Below are positions 17,705-27,127 of a DNA stretch of 64,000 bases, one piece after another (position 1 is the first letter of the stretch; the number at the start of each line of letters is the position of its first letter). The position numbers were made by a program, and so were the translations under genes. Source of the stretch: Bradyrhizobiaceae bacterium Ga0074131 (lineage in GTDB: Bacteria; Pseudomonadota; Alphaproteobacteria; Rhizobiales; Xanthobacteraceae); the NCBI GenBank assembly GCA_001464035.1, contig LNEC01000005.1, positions 1 through 64,000 of the forward strand, read 5' to 3'. Under the pieces are notes generated by a model that did no database searches, had not been told where the DNA came from, and worked only from the letters and a program-made list of their open reading frames with translations.

Positions 17705-19285
17705 TTGTCCCGCAAGCCCGCAAAACCCGCCAGCAAAACACTCAGCGTCAAGCACGCCACGCTCGATCTGCTGCGATCATTCGGCATCAAGAAAGTGTTC
17801 GGCAATCCCGGCTCGACCGAGTTGCCGTTTCTCGCCGACTGGCCCGACGATATCGACTACGTGCTCGGCCTGCAGGAAGCCTCCGTCGTGGGCATGGCCG
17901 ACGGCTACGCGCAGGCCACCCGCAACGCCGGCTTTGTCAATCTGCATTCCGCCGCCGGCGTCGGCAACGCGCTCGGCAATATCTACACCGCACACCGCAA
18001 CCAGACCCCGCTGCTGATTACCGCGGGCCAGCAGGCGCGTTCGATCCTGCCGCTGCAGGCGTTTCTCTATGCCGAGCGCGCGTCGGAATTTCGGTCGAGC
18101 CGGCGCGGGCCGAAGACGTGCCCGCCGCGATCGCGCGTGCCTATTACGTGGCGATGCAGCCGCCCTGCGGCCCGACCTTTGTTTCGGTGCCGATTGACGA
18201 CTGGAACCATCAGACCCAGCCGGTCGAGGCGCGCCACCTCAGCCGCGAGCTCGGACCGGACGCCGGCGCGATGCAAGCGCTCGCCGGTGCGCTCTCGGCA
18301 AGCCAGCGCCCCGCCTTCGTCGTCGGTCCCGGCGTCGATCGCGCCGAAGCCGTCGACCTGATGGTGCGCGTGGCGGAGAGGACGAGAGCGTCGGTCTGGA
18401 TCAGCCCGTTTTCGGCGCGCTGCAGTTTTCCGGAGTTGCATCCGCAACTCGCGGGCTTCCTGCACGCCTCACCGGGGCAATTGTCGGATGCGCTGCGCGA
18501 CCATGATCTGGTGGTCGTGATCGGCGCGCCGGTCTTCACCTTCCATGTCGAAGGCCATGCCTCGATCTTCGACGGCGCCACCACGATCTTCCAGATCACC
18601 GACGATCCGACGGCGGCGGCGGTCTCGCCATCAGGCACCAGCATCATCGCGACCATGAAGCCGGCTCTGGCGATGCTGCTGGATTTGCTGCCGGAGACAA
18701 AGCGCGCGATGCCCACCGGCCGTGTGTTACCGTCAGCACCTAACGCGGGCGAGCCGATTCCGGTGGAATACCTGCTGCACGCGCTCTCCTCGGCCATGCC
18801 CGACGACGCCGTGCTGGTGGAGGAAGCCCCGTCGCATCGTCCGGCGATGCAAGGACAGTTTCTACACCATGGCGAGCGGCGGCCTCGGCTATGGTCTGCC
18901 GGCCGCGGTCGGCATGGCGCTCGGCCGCCCTGGCTGCCGGACCGTCTGCCTGATCGGCGACGGCTCGGCGATGTATTCGATCCAGGCGCTGTGGACCGCG
19001 GCGCAGCGCAAGCTGCCGCTGACGGTCGTGGTCATCAACAACTCGGGCTACGGCGCGATGCGCTCGTTCAGCCAGGTGATGCAGGTGCGCAATGTCCCCG
19101 GCCTCGACCTGCCCGGCATCGATTTCGTCAAGATCGCGGAAGGCATGGGTTGCGATGCGGTGCGCGTCGGCACGTCGGCGGAACTGGCGCCCGCGCTCGA
19201 GCACGGCCTGGCGCATGACGGCGTCAGCGTGATCGAGGTGATGGTGGATTCGGCGGTGCCGCTGCTGTATGCGAAGAAGGGGTAG
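17705..19285 (+). pseudogene. mdlC: Benzoylformate decarboxylase-like ThDP enzyme, broken by two short deletions
   Basis: Start is a TTG at 17705. The N-terminal part is MdlC-like: VFGNPGSTELPFLADWPDD, GLQEASVVGMADGYAQA and NLHSAAGVGNALGN, which keep the active-site Ser and His. After SEF (about 18090) the frame jumps: the expected stretch resembling PRPxVKWS is missing and VEPARAEDVPAA resumes in another frame, fitting a loss of about 22 bases. After RPAMQ (about 18855) a second loss of about 23 bases returns the reading to the first frame at DSFYTMASGGLGYG. The ThDP motif GDGSAMYSIQALW and the C-terminus are otherwise intact. The two shifts leave 250 codons out of frame, so no full enzyme is made unless these are assembly errors. 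Confidence 0.8.
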
Positions 19286-19368
19286 CAAAGGCATATCGTA
19301 TCACGGCGACACTCTCACAACGTCGTTGCAACAGTGAGAGCATTTCCATGCTTGCCGCCCGGAAGACG

Positions 19369-20131
19369 CTACGACTTGCCGTAAGCTTCCCGCATCTTCG
19401 CCTGAATCTTCGCCATGCCGGCAATCCAGCGGTCGTAATTCTCCGTCTTCTTGCGCATGTAGCCGAGCACTTGCGGTTCCTGCTCGAGCCCCTTCAACAC
19501 ATCCTGCGCAACCTGCTCCGGCGAAAGGTCGCCATCGCCGGATTGTGGGCCCTTGGGAATGGACCGGAGCATGTTGGTATCGACGCCCTGCGGGCACAGG
19601 ATGGATACCTTGATACCGTCGGCCTTGTGCGAGATCGCGAGGTTTTCGGCGAATCCCACCGCGGCATGTTTTGTCGTCGAATAGGCCGGGCTGCCGACCT
19701 GCGACAGCAGCCCCGCAGCCGAGATCGTATTGAGAAAATAGCCGCCGCCGCGCGCCTTCATGCGCGGGATCAGGTGCCGCGCCGCGTAGACATGCGCCAT
19801 CACGTGAATGGCCCAGCTGCGCGCCCACGGCTCGTCAGATGTTCCGCCCGCATTCGCCGATAGCGGATCGAAGCCGCCGCCGATGCCGGCGTTGGAGCAG
19901 AACAGCGCGATCGGCCTCGATGAGGTGGCGGATATCGCTCTCCTGCCCGACATCGCATTTGAACGCCGCGCCTCCGACCGATGCGGCGACGGCTTGCGCA
20001 TTCGCCAGATCGAGATCGGCGACGACGACCTTGGCGGCGCCGGCGCGGTGGAAGGCTTCGCAGAGCGCCCGACCTATGCCGTTGGCGCCTCCGGTGACGA
20101 CCACGACCTTACCCGCCACCTGCATCGCCAC
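19369..20131 (-). pseudogene. Short-chain dehydrogenase/reductase broken by a short deletion
   Basis: SDR-family NAD(P)-dependent oxidoreductase. The cofactor motif [18 protein letters not shown] and acidic VVVADLDL (NAD preference) lie in the first frame from the ATG at 20131; the frame shifts after DIRHLIE (about 19908), where roughly seven residues expected before [14 protein letters not shown] are absent, consistent with a loss of about 20 bases. The second frame holds the rest: [11 protein letters not shown], the Ser region [13 protein letters not shown], and the catalytic YSTTK. The C-terminal extension ([19 protein letters not shown]) is normal. Convergent with the broken decarboxylase gene. 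It is a pseudogene or a sequencing error; all catalytic parts are otherwise preserved. Confidence 0.78.
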
Positions 20132-20153
20132 GCTCCGATTGCTGTTAAACGCT

Positions 20154-20825
20154 TCAGGTCAATACCAGATCGAGCACGGCGGTGTAATGGCAGGCCGCGC
20201 CGAGCAGCACGAAACCATGCCAGATCGCATTCTGGAAGCGCAATCGCTGCCACGCATGAAAGATCACGCCGAAACTGTACCACAGCGCCATGGCGGGGAG
20301 CGCCGTTGCCGCCGAGTCATAGAGCATGATGCCGCTCCAGCCCATGGCGAGATAGAGTCCGACCGCGACCCTGTCGTAGCGTCCCGGCAACGCCAGCTTC
20401 AACACGACCCCGACAATCGCGACGCACCATACCCCGATCAGGAGAGCCACGGCAAAGATGCTGTCTTTCACTTGCATGATGACGGGCGTGTAGGTTGCCG
20501 CGATCAGCACATAGATCGCCGAATGATCGAAGCGGCGCAGGATCCATTTGGCGCGCGACACCGGCCACAGATTGTAAATCGCCGAGAGGACCAGCATGGC
20601 CAGCAGGCCCGCGACGTAGACCGACACTCCGACGACCTCAAACGCCGTGGCATAGACCGCCGTCAGCACCACCAGTACCGTGGCGGCGATCAATCCGCAG
20701 AGTACGCCTACCCCGTGTACGACGCCATCTGCGATCAGTTCGGCCCGATCGTAATTCCAGCGGATTGCCCCGGCGGCGGCATGGGCCGAGGTCGAGGCGA
20801 ACTGCTTCAGTCTAAAGACGGTCAT
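20154..20825 (-). CDS. Hemolysin III (HlyIII/TrhA, PAQR-like) family membrane protein
   Basis: 223 residues with seven predicted hydrophobic segments. The metal-site residues of the PAQR superfamily are present: the N-terminal helix with AELIADGVVHGVGVL, the central FDHSAIYVLIAATYTP, and the C-terminal FHAWQRL and NAIWHGFVLLGAACHY, giving the conserved Asp/Ser and His positions that bind zinc in these putative membrane hydrolases. In bacteria the family (TrhA in E. coli) has been tied to membrane lipid homeostasis; haemolysis is a historical name. It is divergent from ycjX and 22 bases upstream of the broken SDR gene on the same strand. Confidence 0.9.
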   Translation of the reverse strand: MTVFRLKQFASTSAHAAAGAIRWNYDRAELIADGVVHGVGVLCGLIAATVLVVLTAVYATAFEVVGVSVYVAGLLAMLVLSAIYNLWPVSRAKWILRRFDHSAIYVLIAATYTPVIMQVKDSIFAVALLIGVWCVAIVGVVLKLALPGRYDRVAVGLYLAMGWSGIMLYDSAATALPAMALWYSFGVIFHAWQRLRFQNAIWHGFVLLGAACHYTAVLDLVLT

Positions 20826-20973
20826 GTTCGGGTCCAGGATCGTGTTGGCGAATAAGCAGCTTTGGGGAGGTCAACGAAGGGTGCAGTACTCGGTTCCAAT
20901 CACGCCGGAAGTATGAAACTTGATTTTGCCCCGCCAATCGCCACTTTGCGCAAATCGAGTTGTCTCCTCCCAT

Positions 20974-22443
20974 ATGCCCCCCAGCTTTCAAGAGATCGTC
21001 GAGGAAGCGCGGCTGTCGGCACGGGCCCTGAAGGATTACGGCGACCAGTTTTTCAATCCCACGGTCCGGCTCGGCGTCACCGGACTGTCGCGCGCCGGCA
21101 AGACCGTCTTCATCACAGCGCTGATTCACGGCCTCACCCGCGGCGGCCGCTTTCCGATCTTCGAGCCGTTCGCAACTGGGCGGATCGCCGGCGCCCGGCT
21201 GGAGCCGCAGCCCGACGACGCGGTGCCGCGCTTTGCCTATGAGAACCATGTCCGCACCCTGATCGAGGAGCGGTCCTGGCCGAATTCGACGGTCGATATC
21301 AGCGAACTCAGGCTCGTGATCGACTACCAGCGCCGGAATGGCGCTGACCGCACGCTGACGCTCGATGTCGTCGATTATCCCGGCGAATGGCTGCTCGACC
21401 TGCCGCTGCTCAACAAGAGTTTCGAGCAATGGTCGAGCGAGAGCCTCGCGCTGTCGCGGGAGCCGCTTCGCGCCGGACTCGCAGCGCCATGGCACGGGCA
21501 CCTCGCGACCCTCAGCGCCGAGGGGCGCGAAGACGAGCAGGCGGCCCTGACGGCGGCCCGGCTGTTCACCGACTATCTGCGCGCCTGCCGCGACGAGCGC
21601 TTCGCCATGAGCCTGCTGCCGCCCGGCCGCTTCCTGATGCCCGGCAATCTCGCTGACACCCCGGCGCTGACCTTCGCGCCGCTCGAAGTGCCGGTCGACG
21701 GCGCATCGCCCGAGGGCTCGCTGTGGGCGATGATGGTGAGGCGCTACGAGGCCTATAAGGACGTGGTAGTTCGCCCGTTCTTCCGCGATCATTTCTCGCG
21801 GCTCGATCGCCAGGTGGTGCTGGTCGATGCGCTCTCCGCGTTCAACGCCGGGCCGGAGGCGCTGGTCGACCTCGAAGCGGCGCTGGCGGGAATTCTGGAT
21901 TGCTTCAGGATCGGGCGCAGCACCTTCCTCAGCGCCCTGTTCCGGCCGCGGATCGACCGCATCCTGTTTGCCGCGACCAAGGCGGATCATCTGCATCATT
22001 CCAGCCATGATCGCCTGGAAGGCGTGCTGCGGCGAATCGTCGGCAGGGCGGCCGCACGGGCCGAGCACACCGGCGCCGAGATCGACGTCGTGGCACTGGC
22101 CGCAGTCCGCGCCACCCGCGAGGCGCAGGTGGCGCGCGGCCGTGACAGGCTGCCTTCCATCCTGGGGACGCCCGCGTCAGGCGAGATGGCGAACGGAGAG
22201 ACCTTCGACGGCAACACCGAGGTCGCGACGTTTCCGGGCGACCTGCCGGCCGATCCGGAAGATCTGTTCAAGGACGAAGCTGCGTTTCGCGGCCTCTCCA
22301 GCGCATCGGCCGAGAAGAGTGATTTTCGCTTTCTGCGCTTTCGCCCGCCCCTGCTTGAACACGAAGGCAACGACGCGCCCGCACTGCCTCACATCCGCCT
22401 TGACCGCGCCCTCCAGTTCCTGATCGGAGACCGACTGCTATGA
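20974..22443 (+). CDS. ycjX: YcjX family P-loop NTPase
   Basis: 489 residues from the ATG at 20974 (MPPSFQEIVEEARLSARAL). The P-loop is GVTGLSRAGKT near residue 35 and the Walker B-like VVDYPGEWLLDLPLL near 140. The long helical parts (PLEVPVDG..., FYRDHFSRLDRQVVLVDALS) are as in the YcjX/DUF463 family, whose members are stress-induced GTPase-like proteins of unknown exact role. The next gene, ycjF, starts within its last codons (ATGA), reproducing the ycjX-ycjF pair of enterobacteria, where they belong to the phage-shock/sigma-32 neighbourhood. No pspA or pspF is seen here. Confidence 0.92.
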   Translation: MPPSFQEIVEEARLSARALKDYGDQFFNPTVRLGVTGLSRAGKTVFITALIHGLTRGGRFPIFEPFATGRIAGARLEPQPDDAVPRFAYENHVRTLIEERSWPNSTVDISELRLVIDYQRRNGADRTLTLDVVDYPGEWLLDLPLLNKSFEQWSSESLALSREPLRAGLAAPWHGHLATLSAEGREDEQAALTAARLFTDYLRACRDERFAMSLLPPGRFLMPGNLADTPALTFAPLEVPVDGASPEGSLWAMMVRRYEAYKDVVVRPFFRDHFSRLDRQVVLVDALSAFNAGPEALVDLEAALAGILDCFRIGRSTFLSALFRPRIDRILFAATKADHLHHSSHDRLEGVLRRIVGRAAARAEHTGAEIDVVALAAVRATREAQVARGRDRLPSILGTPASGEMANGETFDGNTEVATFPGDLPADPEDLFKDEAAFRGLSSASAEKSDFRFLRFRPPLLEHEGNDAPALPHIRLDRALQFLIGDRLL

Positions 22444-23471
22444 GCGAGCGCCCTCATCACCGACGGCCGGCGACCTTCAAGCTCGACGACCCCGGCGTCA
22501 TCGTGATGGATCCGGACGATTCGAGCCGCCCGTCTCGCGGCACCGTCCACGTCAGGCCGGAAACGGACCCGTCGCTGCTGCCGGTTCCGCTCGAAGCACC
22601 CCTCGTCGCCGGGCGGCGCGGTTTTCGCTGGGGCGCGATGTTCTGGAGCGCCGTGGGTGGGTTGGTCACGCTCGGCCTCGGGCTCGGCGTCACTCGCTTG
22701 ATCGAGGACCTGTTCGCGCGCAGCGAGAGCCTTGGCTATCTCGGGCTTGGCTTTGCCGTCGTCGCGGCGCTGGCGCTTTTGATTGTCATTACGCGCGAAG
22801 CGTTGGGATTGGCGCGCCTTGCCACTATCGAAAAGCTGCATCTGCGCGCCAGCGCGGTGCTCACCAGCGACGATCGCGCCGAAAGCCGCGCCGTCGTTCA
22901 GGACCTCCTGGGGCTTGCGCACCAGAACCCGCATCTGGCGCGGGCGCGCGCCGCGTTGCAGGGCCATGCCGACGACATCATCGATGGCGCCGACATGATT
23001 CGGCTCGCCGAGCGCGAACTGATGACGCCGCTCGATCAGGAAGCGCGCCGGCTGGTCTCGTCGGCCGCGCAGCGCGTCTCGGTCGTTACCGCGGTCAGTC
23101 CCCGCGCCGTGATCGACGTCCTCTTCGTGTTCGTGGCTTCGCTGCGCCTGATCCGGCAGCTGGCGCGTCTCTATGGCGCGCGGCCAGGAGCGCTCGGCAT
23201 GATCAGGCTGATGCGCCATGTCATCGCCCACCTCGCCATCACCGGCGGCATGGCTGCGGGCGACAGCCTGATCCAGCAGATGCTCGGCCACGGCATCGCG
23301 GCAAAGCTATCTCAGCGGCTCGGCGAAGGCGTCTTGAACGGGCTGCTCACCGCGCGGCTTGGACTTGCGGCAATCGACGTCACCCGCCCGTTGCCGTTCA
23401 CTGCCCTGCCGCGTCCCGCGCTCGGCGACCTGGCCAAAGACCTGCTGCGCAAGCGCGCCGGCGAGGAGTGA
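22440..23471 (+). CDS. ycjF: YcjF family inner-membrane protein (TIGR01620/DUF697)
   Basis: 343 residues. A Pro-rich cytoplasmic N-terminus (FKLDDPGVIVMDPDDSSRPS) leads to two membrane segments (FWSAVGGLVTLGLGLGVTR and LGLGFAVVAALALLIVITRE), then a helical domain and the DUF697 region near the C-terminus (AVSPRAVIDVLFVFVASLRL, LIRQLARLYGARPG, RHVIAHLAITGGMA). It overlaps ycjX by four bases, so the pair is cotranslated. Its stop abuts the stop of the convergent glycosyltransferase gene with no intergenic base, and no terminator separates them. The biochemical role of the family is not established. Confidence 0.92.
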   Translation: MSERPHHRRPATFKLDDPGVIVMDPDDSSRPSRGTVHVRPETDPSLLPVPLEAPLVAGRRGFRWGAMFWSAVGGLVTLGLGLGVTRLIEDLFARSESLGYLGLGFAVVAALALLIVITREALGLARLATIEKLHLRASAVLTSDDRAESRAVVQDLLGLAHQNPHLARARAALQGHADDIIDGADMIRLAERELMTPLDQEARRLVSSAAQRVSVVTAVSPRAVIDVLFVFVASLRLIRQLARLYGARPGALGMIRLMRHVIAHLAITGGMAAGDSLIQQMLGHGIAAKLSQRLGEGVLNGLLTARLGLAAIDVTRPLPFTALPRPALGDLAKDLLRKRAGEE

Positions 23472-25097
23472 TTATCGAACCGAGACTGCGATGACGAAGC
23501 CCCGGCTGCCCCGCAGCACTTCCGGCTCACCCGCCAGCGGGCGCGGACGATAGAGCGGCGAATCCTTCTGTGGCGAAAGCTCCGGTGTCCAGCCGGTGAG
23601 TTTTTCCAAGGCATAGGTATCCATCACGATTCCGCGCCAACTGCGGTCAACGCGTTCCAGCGGCTCCCTGATCGCGGTCGTCGATTGCCATAGCGGACTG
23701 AGATGATCGGGCTCGCGCCCGACATACAGACCGGCGCGTCCCCTGATCGCAATCATGCCGGGATCGCGAAAATCCTCGAATCTGCCGCGCTCGTTGATCT
23801 GAATAACCGGCACGCTATCTCCAAGAAACCAGCGCAGCATGGCGTAGGTCCGGTAATCCGTGGTGGCGATCCAGGTCGCGCCGGTTTTCTGCAGCTGCGC
23901 CTGCGCCCGGTCCACCACCTGCTGATAGCCCGCCTCGCCGCCGATCGGATCTGTCCTGCCGATGAAGTTCCATGGACTGACGACATAATAGAGAAAGACC
24001 GCAACGACAAAGACGATCCCGAAAGCGATCGCAACCTTGGCCCAGCGAACCGTCGATTGCACCATCCGTGCCGACCACCCTTCGCGCGCCAACATCGCGA
24101 TGTTGATGGCCGCGGCGGCGAATCCGACCGGCCACATGAACATCGGCCAGGTATCACCGACCCTCAGGCTCAGCGACTTCCAGAAGAAGTAGCCGAAGGG
24201 GACGATCACCGCGGTCGATAGCAGAATGGCCACCGCGTCGCCCCGGCGGTAACCTCGCCACGCCGTCAGCGCCACGCCCGACAACACCACCGGCAGCAGG
24301 ATGAAACCGACCAGCCCGAACTGCAGTCCGATATAGTCCCCGACGGTGCGGAGCGACATTTCATGCGTCGCCGTGGCGCGCACCAGCTGGAAGCGGAATG
24401 ACGCCCAATCGTGCTGCGAATTCCAGATCAGGACCGGCAGGAACACCACCACCGCGATCAGGGCCGCCGCCCACGGATACGCGCTGGCCAGCCAGCGGCC
24501 GCGCCAGCTTGGCGCCAGCATGAAGGCCACAACCGCCGGAAGCAGCATCACGGCCGTGAATTTTGACAGCAGCGCCAGCCCAGCAAAAACGCCGACCGCC
24601 AACCACCAACGCGCGTCGTTGCTCTCGTGAAGCCGCACCAGCGCCCACACCATCGCCACCGCAAACGGGATCAGCGCCACATCGGGCGAGACTTTCGACA
24701 TCAGCAGCCCGTAGTAAAGTGCTGCCTCCGGCATCAGCACGGCGATCAGGGTTACCCGCACGTCATGCGTCACGCGCCGCACGATGTCGGCGAGCAGCAG
24801 CTGCATGACCAGCATCGCGACGATGCCGGCAAACCGCACCCCCAGATTGGTGTCGCCGAAAATGGCGGTGCCGAACCGGATGAACCAGGCGATCATCGGC
24901 GGATGATCGAGAAAGGACAGCACACTCTCCTTCGACCAGGTCCAGTAATAGGCCTCGTCGGTGCGCAGATCGAGCAGGCTGGCGTAAACGACCCGCATCG
25001 CCGTCAGTACGGCGATCACCGCTGCAACGACGAGCCATTGCCGCGAGGCAGTCCCGTTCGGCTTTGCGCTATCTTGCAGGGGCGGGGTAATCGTCAC
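23472..25097 (-). CDS. Glycosyltransferase family 39 (ArnT/PMT-like) membrane protein
   Basis: 541 residues with about ten or eleven hydrophobic segments. The first periplasmic loop after the first span holds LLDLRTDEAYYWTWSKE, where the Asp-Glu pair is the catalytic signature of GT-C enzymes that use polyprenyl-phosphate sugars; LSFLDHPPMIAWFIRFG follows as in ArnT-like proteins. The C-terminal third (from about residue 395) is a soluble periplasmic domain. It probably transfers a sugar from a lipid carrier to lipid A, an O-antigen or a protein; the acceptor cannot be told. Single gene, convergent with ycjF at a distance of zero and divergent from the cyclase gene. Confidence 0.88.
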   Translation of the reverse strand: MTITPPLQDSAKPNGTASRQWLVVAAVIAVLTAMRVVYASLLDLRTDEAYYWTWSKESVLSFLDHPPMIAWFIRFGTAIFGDTNLGVRFAGIVAMLVMQLLLADIVRRVTHDVRVTLIAVLMPEAALYYGLLMSKVSPDVALIPFAVAMVWALVRLHESNDARWWLAVGVFAGLALLSKFTAVMLLPAVVAFMLAPSWRGRWLASAYPWAAALIAVVVFLPVLIWNSQHDWASFRFQLVRATATHEMSLRTVGDYIGLQFGLVGFILLPVVLSGVALTAWRGYRRGDAVAILLSTAVIVPFGYFFWKSLSLRVGDTWPMFMWPVGFAAAAINIAMLAREGWSARMVQSTVRWAKVAIAFGIVFVVAVFLYYVVSPWNFIGRTDPIGGEAGYQQVVDRAQAQLQKTGATWIATTDYRTYAMLRWFLGDSVPVIQINERGRFEDFRDPGMIAIRGRAGLYVGREPDHLSPLWQSTTAIREPLERVDRSWRGIVMDTYALEKLTGWTPELSPQKDSPLYRPRPLAGEPEVLRGSRGFVIAVSVR

Positions 25098-25219
25098 AGC
25101 GCTTTCTCCCCGACTCCGATGGGGGTGTCAACTTGCGGTATCCTCGGCATTCACCCATGGCGTCCGGGCCGTTCCCAAACTAACATTGGCAGAACCGCAG
25201 GGCATTCCGATCGGACCGC

Positions 25220-26980
25220 ATGGCCTCGCTTTCGCAGCAACAGCTCCCGAAATTCATCAGCGGCATCAGCGTCCGGCAGATCCGGCTGGTCTGCGGACTG
25301 GTGCTGTTCGCCTATCTGATCAGCCACTTCCTCAATCACGCGCTCGGCAATGTCTCGATGGAGGCGCTTGCCGGCGGCGTCTATTACCACACCCTGTTCT
25401 GGCAGTTTCTCCCGGTTGCTATCGTGTTCTACACAGCCGCGCTGATCCATGCCGGTCTCGGCCTCTGGGCGCTTTACGAGCGCCGGCAATTTCGCTGGAA
25501 GGCAATCGAGCCGCTGCAGCTCGTGCTCGGCCTCAGCATTCCAGCGCTGATCATCACTCACGTTGCGGGGGTACGGCTCGGCCAGACGCTGTTCGGACAC
25601 GAGAAGCTCTATCCGCAGGTGTTTTTCGCGTACTGGATCGTATGGCCGTACAAGATCTGGCTGATGCTGGCGGTCATGACCATTGCCTGGGTCCACGGCT
25701 GCATCGGCCTTTATTTCTGGCTGCGCATGAAGGCGTTCTACAAGAGCGCCGCACCATTTCTGCTCGCGGCGGCGGTTCTGATTCCGACGCTGGCCATGCT
25801 GGGGCTCTATCAGGGCGGGCGAAGCGTCGTCGACAGCGACAGCAAGGAATGGAGGGCGGAAAATCTCTCGCCACGACAGGTCGGCACCCCGGCCGAACAA
25901 GCCGTATTGAAGCGTATCGAGGATTACTTCCTGATCGGTTATCTTGGCCTGTTGGGAATTGTGTTGCTGGCACGAGGCGTGCGCACCCTCAACGAGCGCC
26001 GGGCTGGCATGGTCAGCCTGTCCTATGGCAACGGCAAAACCGTTCGCGTGCCGAAGGGTCTCAGCGTGCTCGAGGCGAGCCTGCGCAACAATGTCCCGCA
26101 TGCGAGCGTGTGCGGCGGCCGCGCCCGCTGCTCCACCTGCCGCATTCGCGTGATCGGCGACTGCGGATCGCTGCCGGAGCCCTCGATGCGCGAAGCATTT
26201 GTGCTTAACCGCGTCGGAGCCGGCGCCGACCCCGCGATCCGTCTCGCCTGTCAGCTCCGGCCGGAGACCGACCTGTCCTTCTTCCAGATCTTCCTGCCGC
26301 AGACCACGGCGGCGACCTTACGGACCTCGAGTCCCAGCCGCATTGGCGAGGAACGCTATCTCGTCAGCCTGTTCGTCGACATGCGCGGCTCGACCAGGCT
26401 CGCGGAGAAGCGGCTGCCCTTCGACACCGTCTTCATCGTCAACCGTTTCCTCGCCGCGGTGTCGCAGGCCGTGATCGAATGCGGCGGCCAGCCCAACCAG
26501 TTCGTCGGCGACGGACTGCTGGCGCTGTTCGGGCTCGGCTCGGACCCGCAAACCGCCTGCCGCCAGGCGCTGAAGGCTGCAAGCCTGATCGCCGCCAATG
26601 TCGACGCGTTGAACCAATTCCTGAAGCATGACCTGCACGAGCCGATCCGTTTCGGCGTCGGCATTCATGGCGGCGACGTGATCATCGGCGACATCGGCTA
26701 TCGCGATCACATGGTTTTCACCGCGCTCGGCGACGCCGTCAATGTCGCTGCACGCCTGCAGGACATGACCAAGAGTCTCGCCTGCGAGGTTGTCGTCTCG
26801 GACGAAGTGCGGGTCACCGCCGGGCTGGCTCCGGATAGCCTGCCGCAACAGGAAGTCGCGATCCGCGGCCGCGCCGAGCCGATCGTCGTTCGTTCCATTA
26901 TTGATGCAAGCGCGTTGTCTGCGCTGGTTAACGATCTGGGTGTTGAAGCGCCGCAACTATTGCGCGACGTCGCTGTGTGA
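25220..26980 (+). CDS. Membrane-anchored ferredoxin-adenylate cyclase fusion (CyaC-like)
   Basis: 586-residue three-part protein. (1) Residues 1 to about 270: six hydrophobic segments with His residues placed as in the succinate dehydrogenase cytochrome b anchor (FAYLISHFLNHALG, ALIHAGLGLW, PALIITHVAGVR, WVHGCIGLYFW), suggesting two b haems. (2) About 280-360: plant-type [2Fe-2S] ferredoxin with C298, C304, C307 and C344. (3) About 375-560: class III nucleotide cyclase with metal aspartates D387 (LFVDMRGST) and D431 (FVGDGLLALFG). I recall a quinone-responsive, dihaem-anchored cyclase CyaC in Sinorhizobium meliloti with this plan, so redox-controlled cAMP synthesis is the best reading. Its stop codon is part of a perfect CRP-type palindrome. 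Confidence 0.88.
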   Translation: MASLSQQQLPKFISGISVRQIRLVCGLVLFAYLISHFLNHALGNVSMEALAGGVYYHTLFWQFLPVAIVFYTAALIHAGLGLWALYERRQFRWKAIEPLQLVLGLSIPALIITHVAGVRLGQTLFGHEKLYPQVFFAYWIVWPYKIWLMLAVMTIAWVHGCIGLYFWLRMKAFYKSAAPFLLAAAVLIPTLAMLGLYQGGRSVVDSDSKEWRAENLSPRQVGTPAEQAVLKRIEDYFLIGYLGLLGIVLLARGVRTLNERRAGMVSLSYGNGKTVRVPKGLSVLEASLRNNVPHASVCGGRARCSTCRIRVIGDCGSLPEPSMREAFVLNRVGAGADPAIRLACQLRPETDLSFFQIFLPQTTAATLRTSSPSRIGEERYLVSLFVDMRGSTRLAEKRLPFDTVFIVNRFLAAVSQAVIECGGQPNQFVGDGLLALFGLGSDPQTACRQALKAASLIAANVDALNQFLKHDLHEPIRFGVGIHGGDVIIGDIGYRDHMVFTALGDAVNVAARLQDMTKSLACEVVVSDEVRVTAGLAPDSLPQQEVAIRGRAEPIVVRSIIDASALSALVNDLGVEAPQLLRDVAV

Positions 26981-26991
26981 TGTTTTTCACA
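26976..26991. promoter_or_regulatory. Perfect CRP-type palindrome TGTGA-N6-TCACA
   Basis: TGTGA (26976-26980), six bases, TCACA (26987-26991). This is the consensus half-site arrangement for E. coli-type CRP. The first half contains the stop codon of the adenylate cyclase gene. It lies 137 bases upstream of the next plus-strand start (27128). Binding by a CRP-like protein of this organism is an inference; the rhizobial Clr motif differs from it in the inner positions. Confidence 0.5.
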
Positions 26992-26992
26992 T

Positions 26993-27008
26993 CTGAACGA
27001 TCGTTCAG
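26993..27008. promoter_or_regulatory. Perfect 16-bp palindrome CTGAACGATCGTTCAG
   Basis: An uninterrupted dyad one base after the CRP-like box. There is no T-tract, so it is a weak candidate for a terminator; its form (GAACGATCGTTC core) is like TetR-type operators. It lies in the 147-base gap between the cyclase and the small exported-protein gene. Confidence 0.45.
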
Positions 27009-27127
27009 AAAATTATCCCAAACTTCGAACCGCTTTCTCGAACCGCGCTCCTGAGGAACGCGACTGATGTGCGATGGGTGGAACTGAAATGATCAACCCG
27101 CGCCACGGCGCATCCAGGAGAACGACC

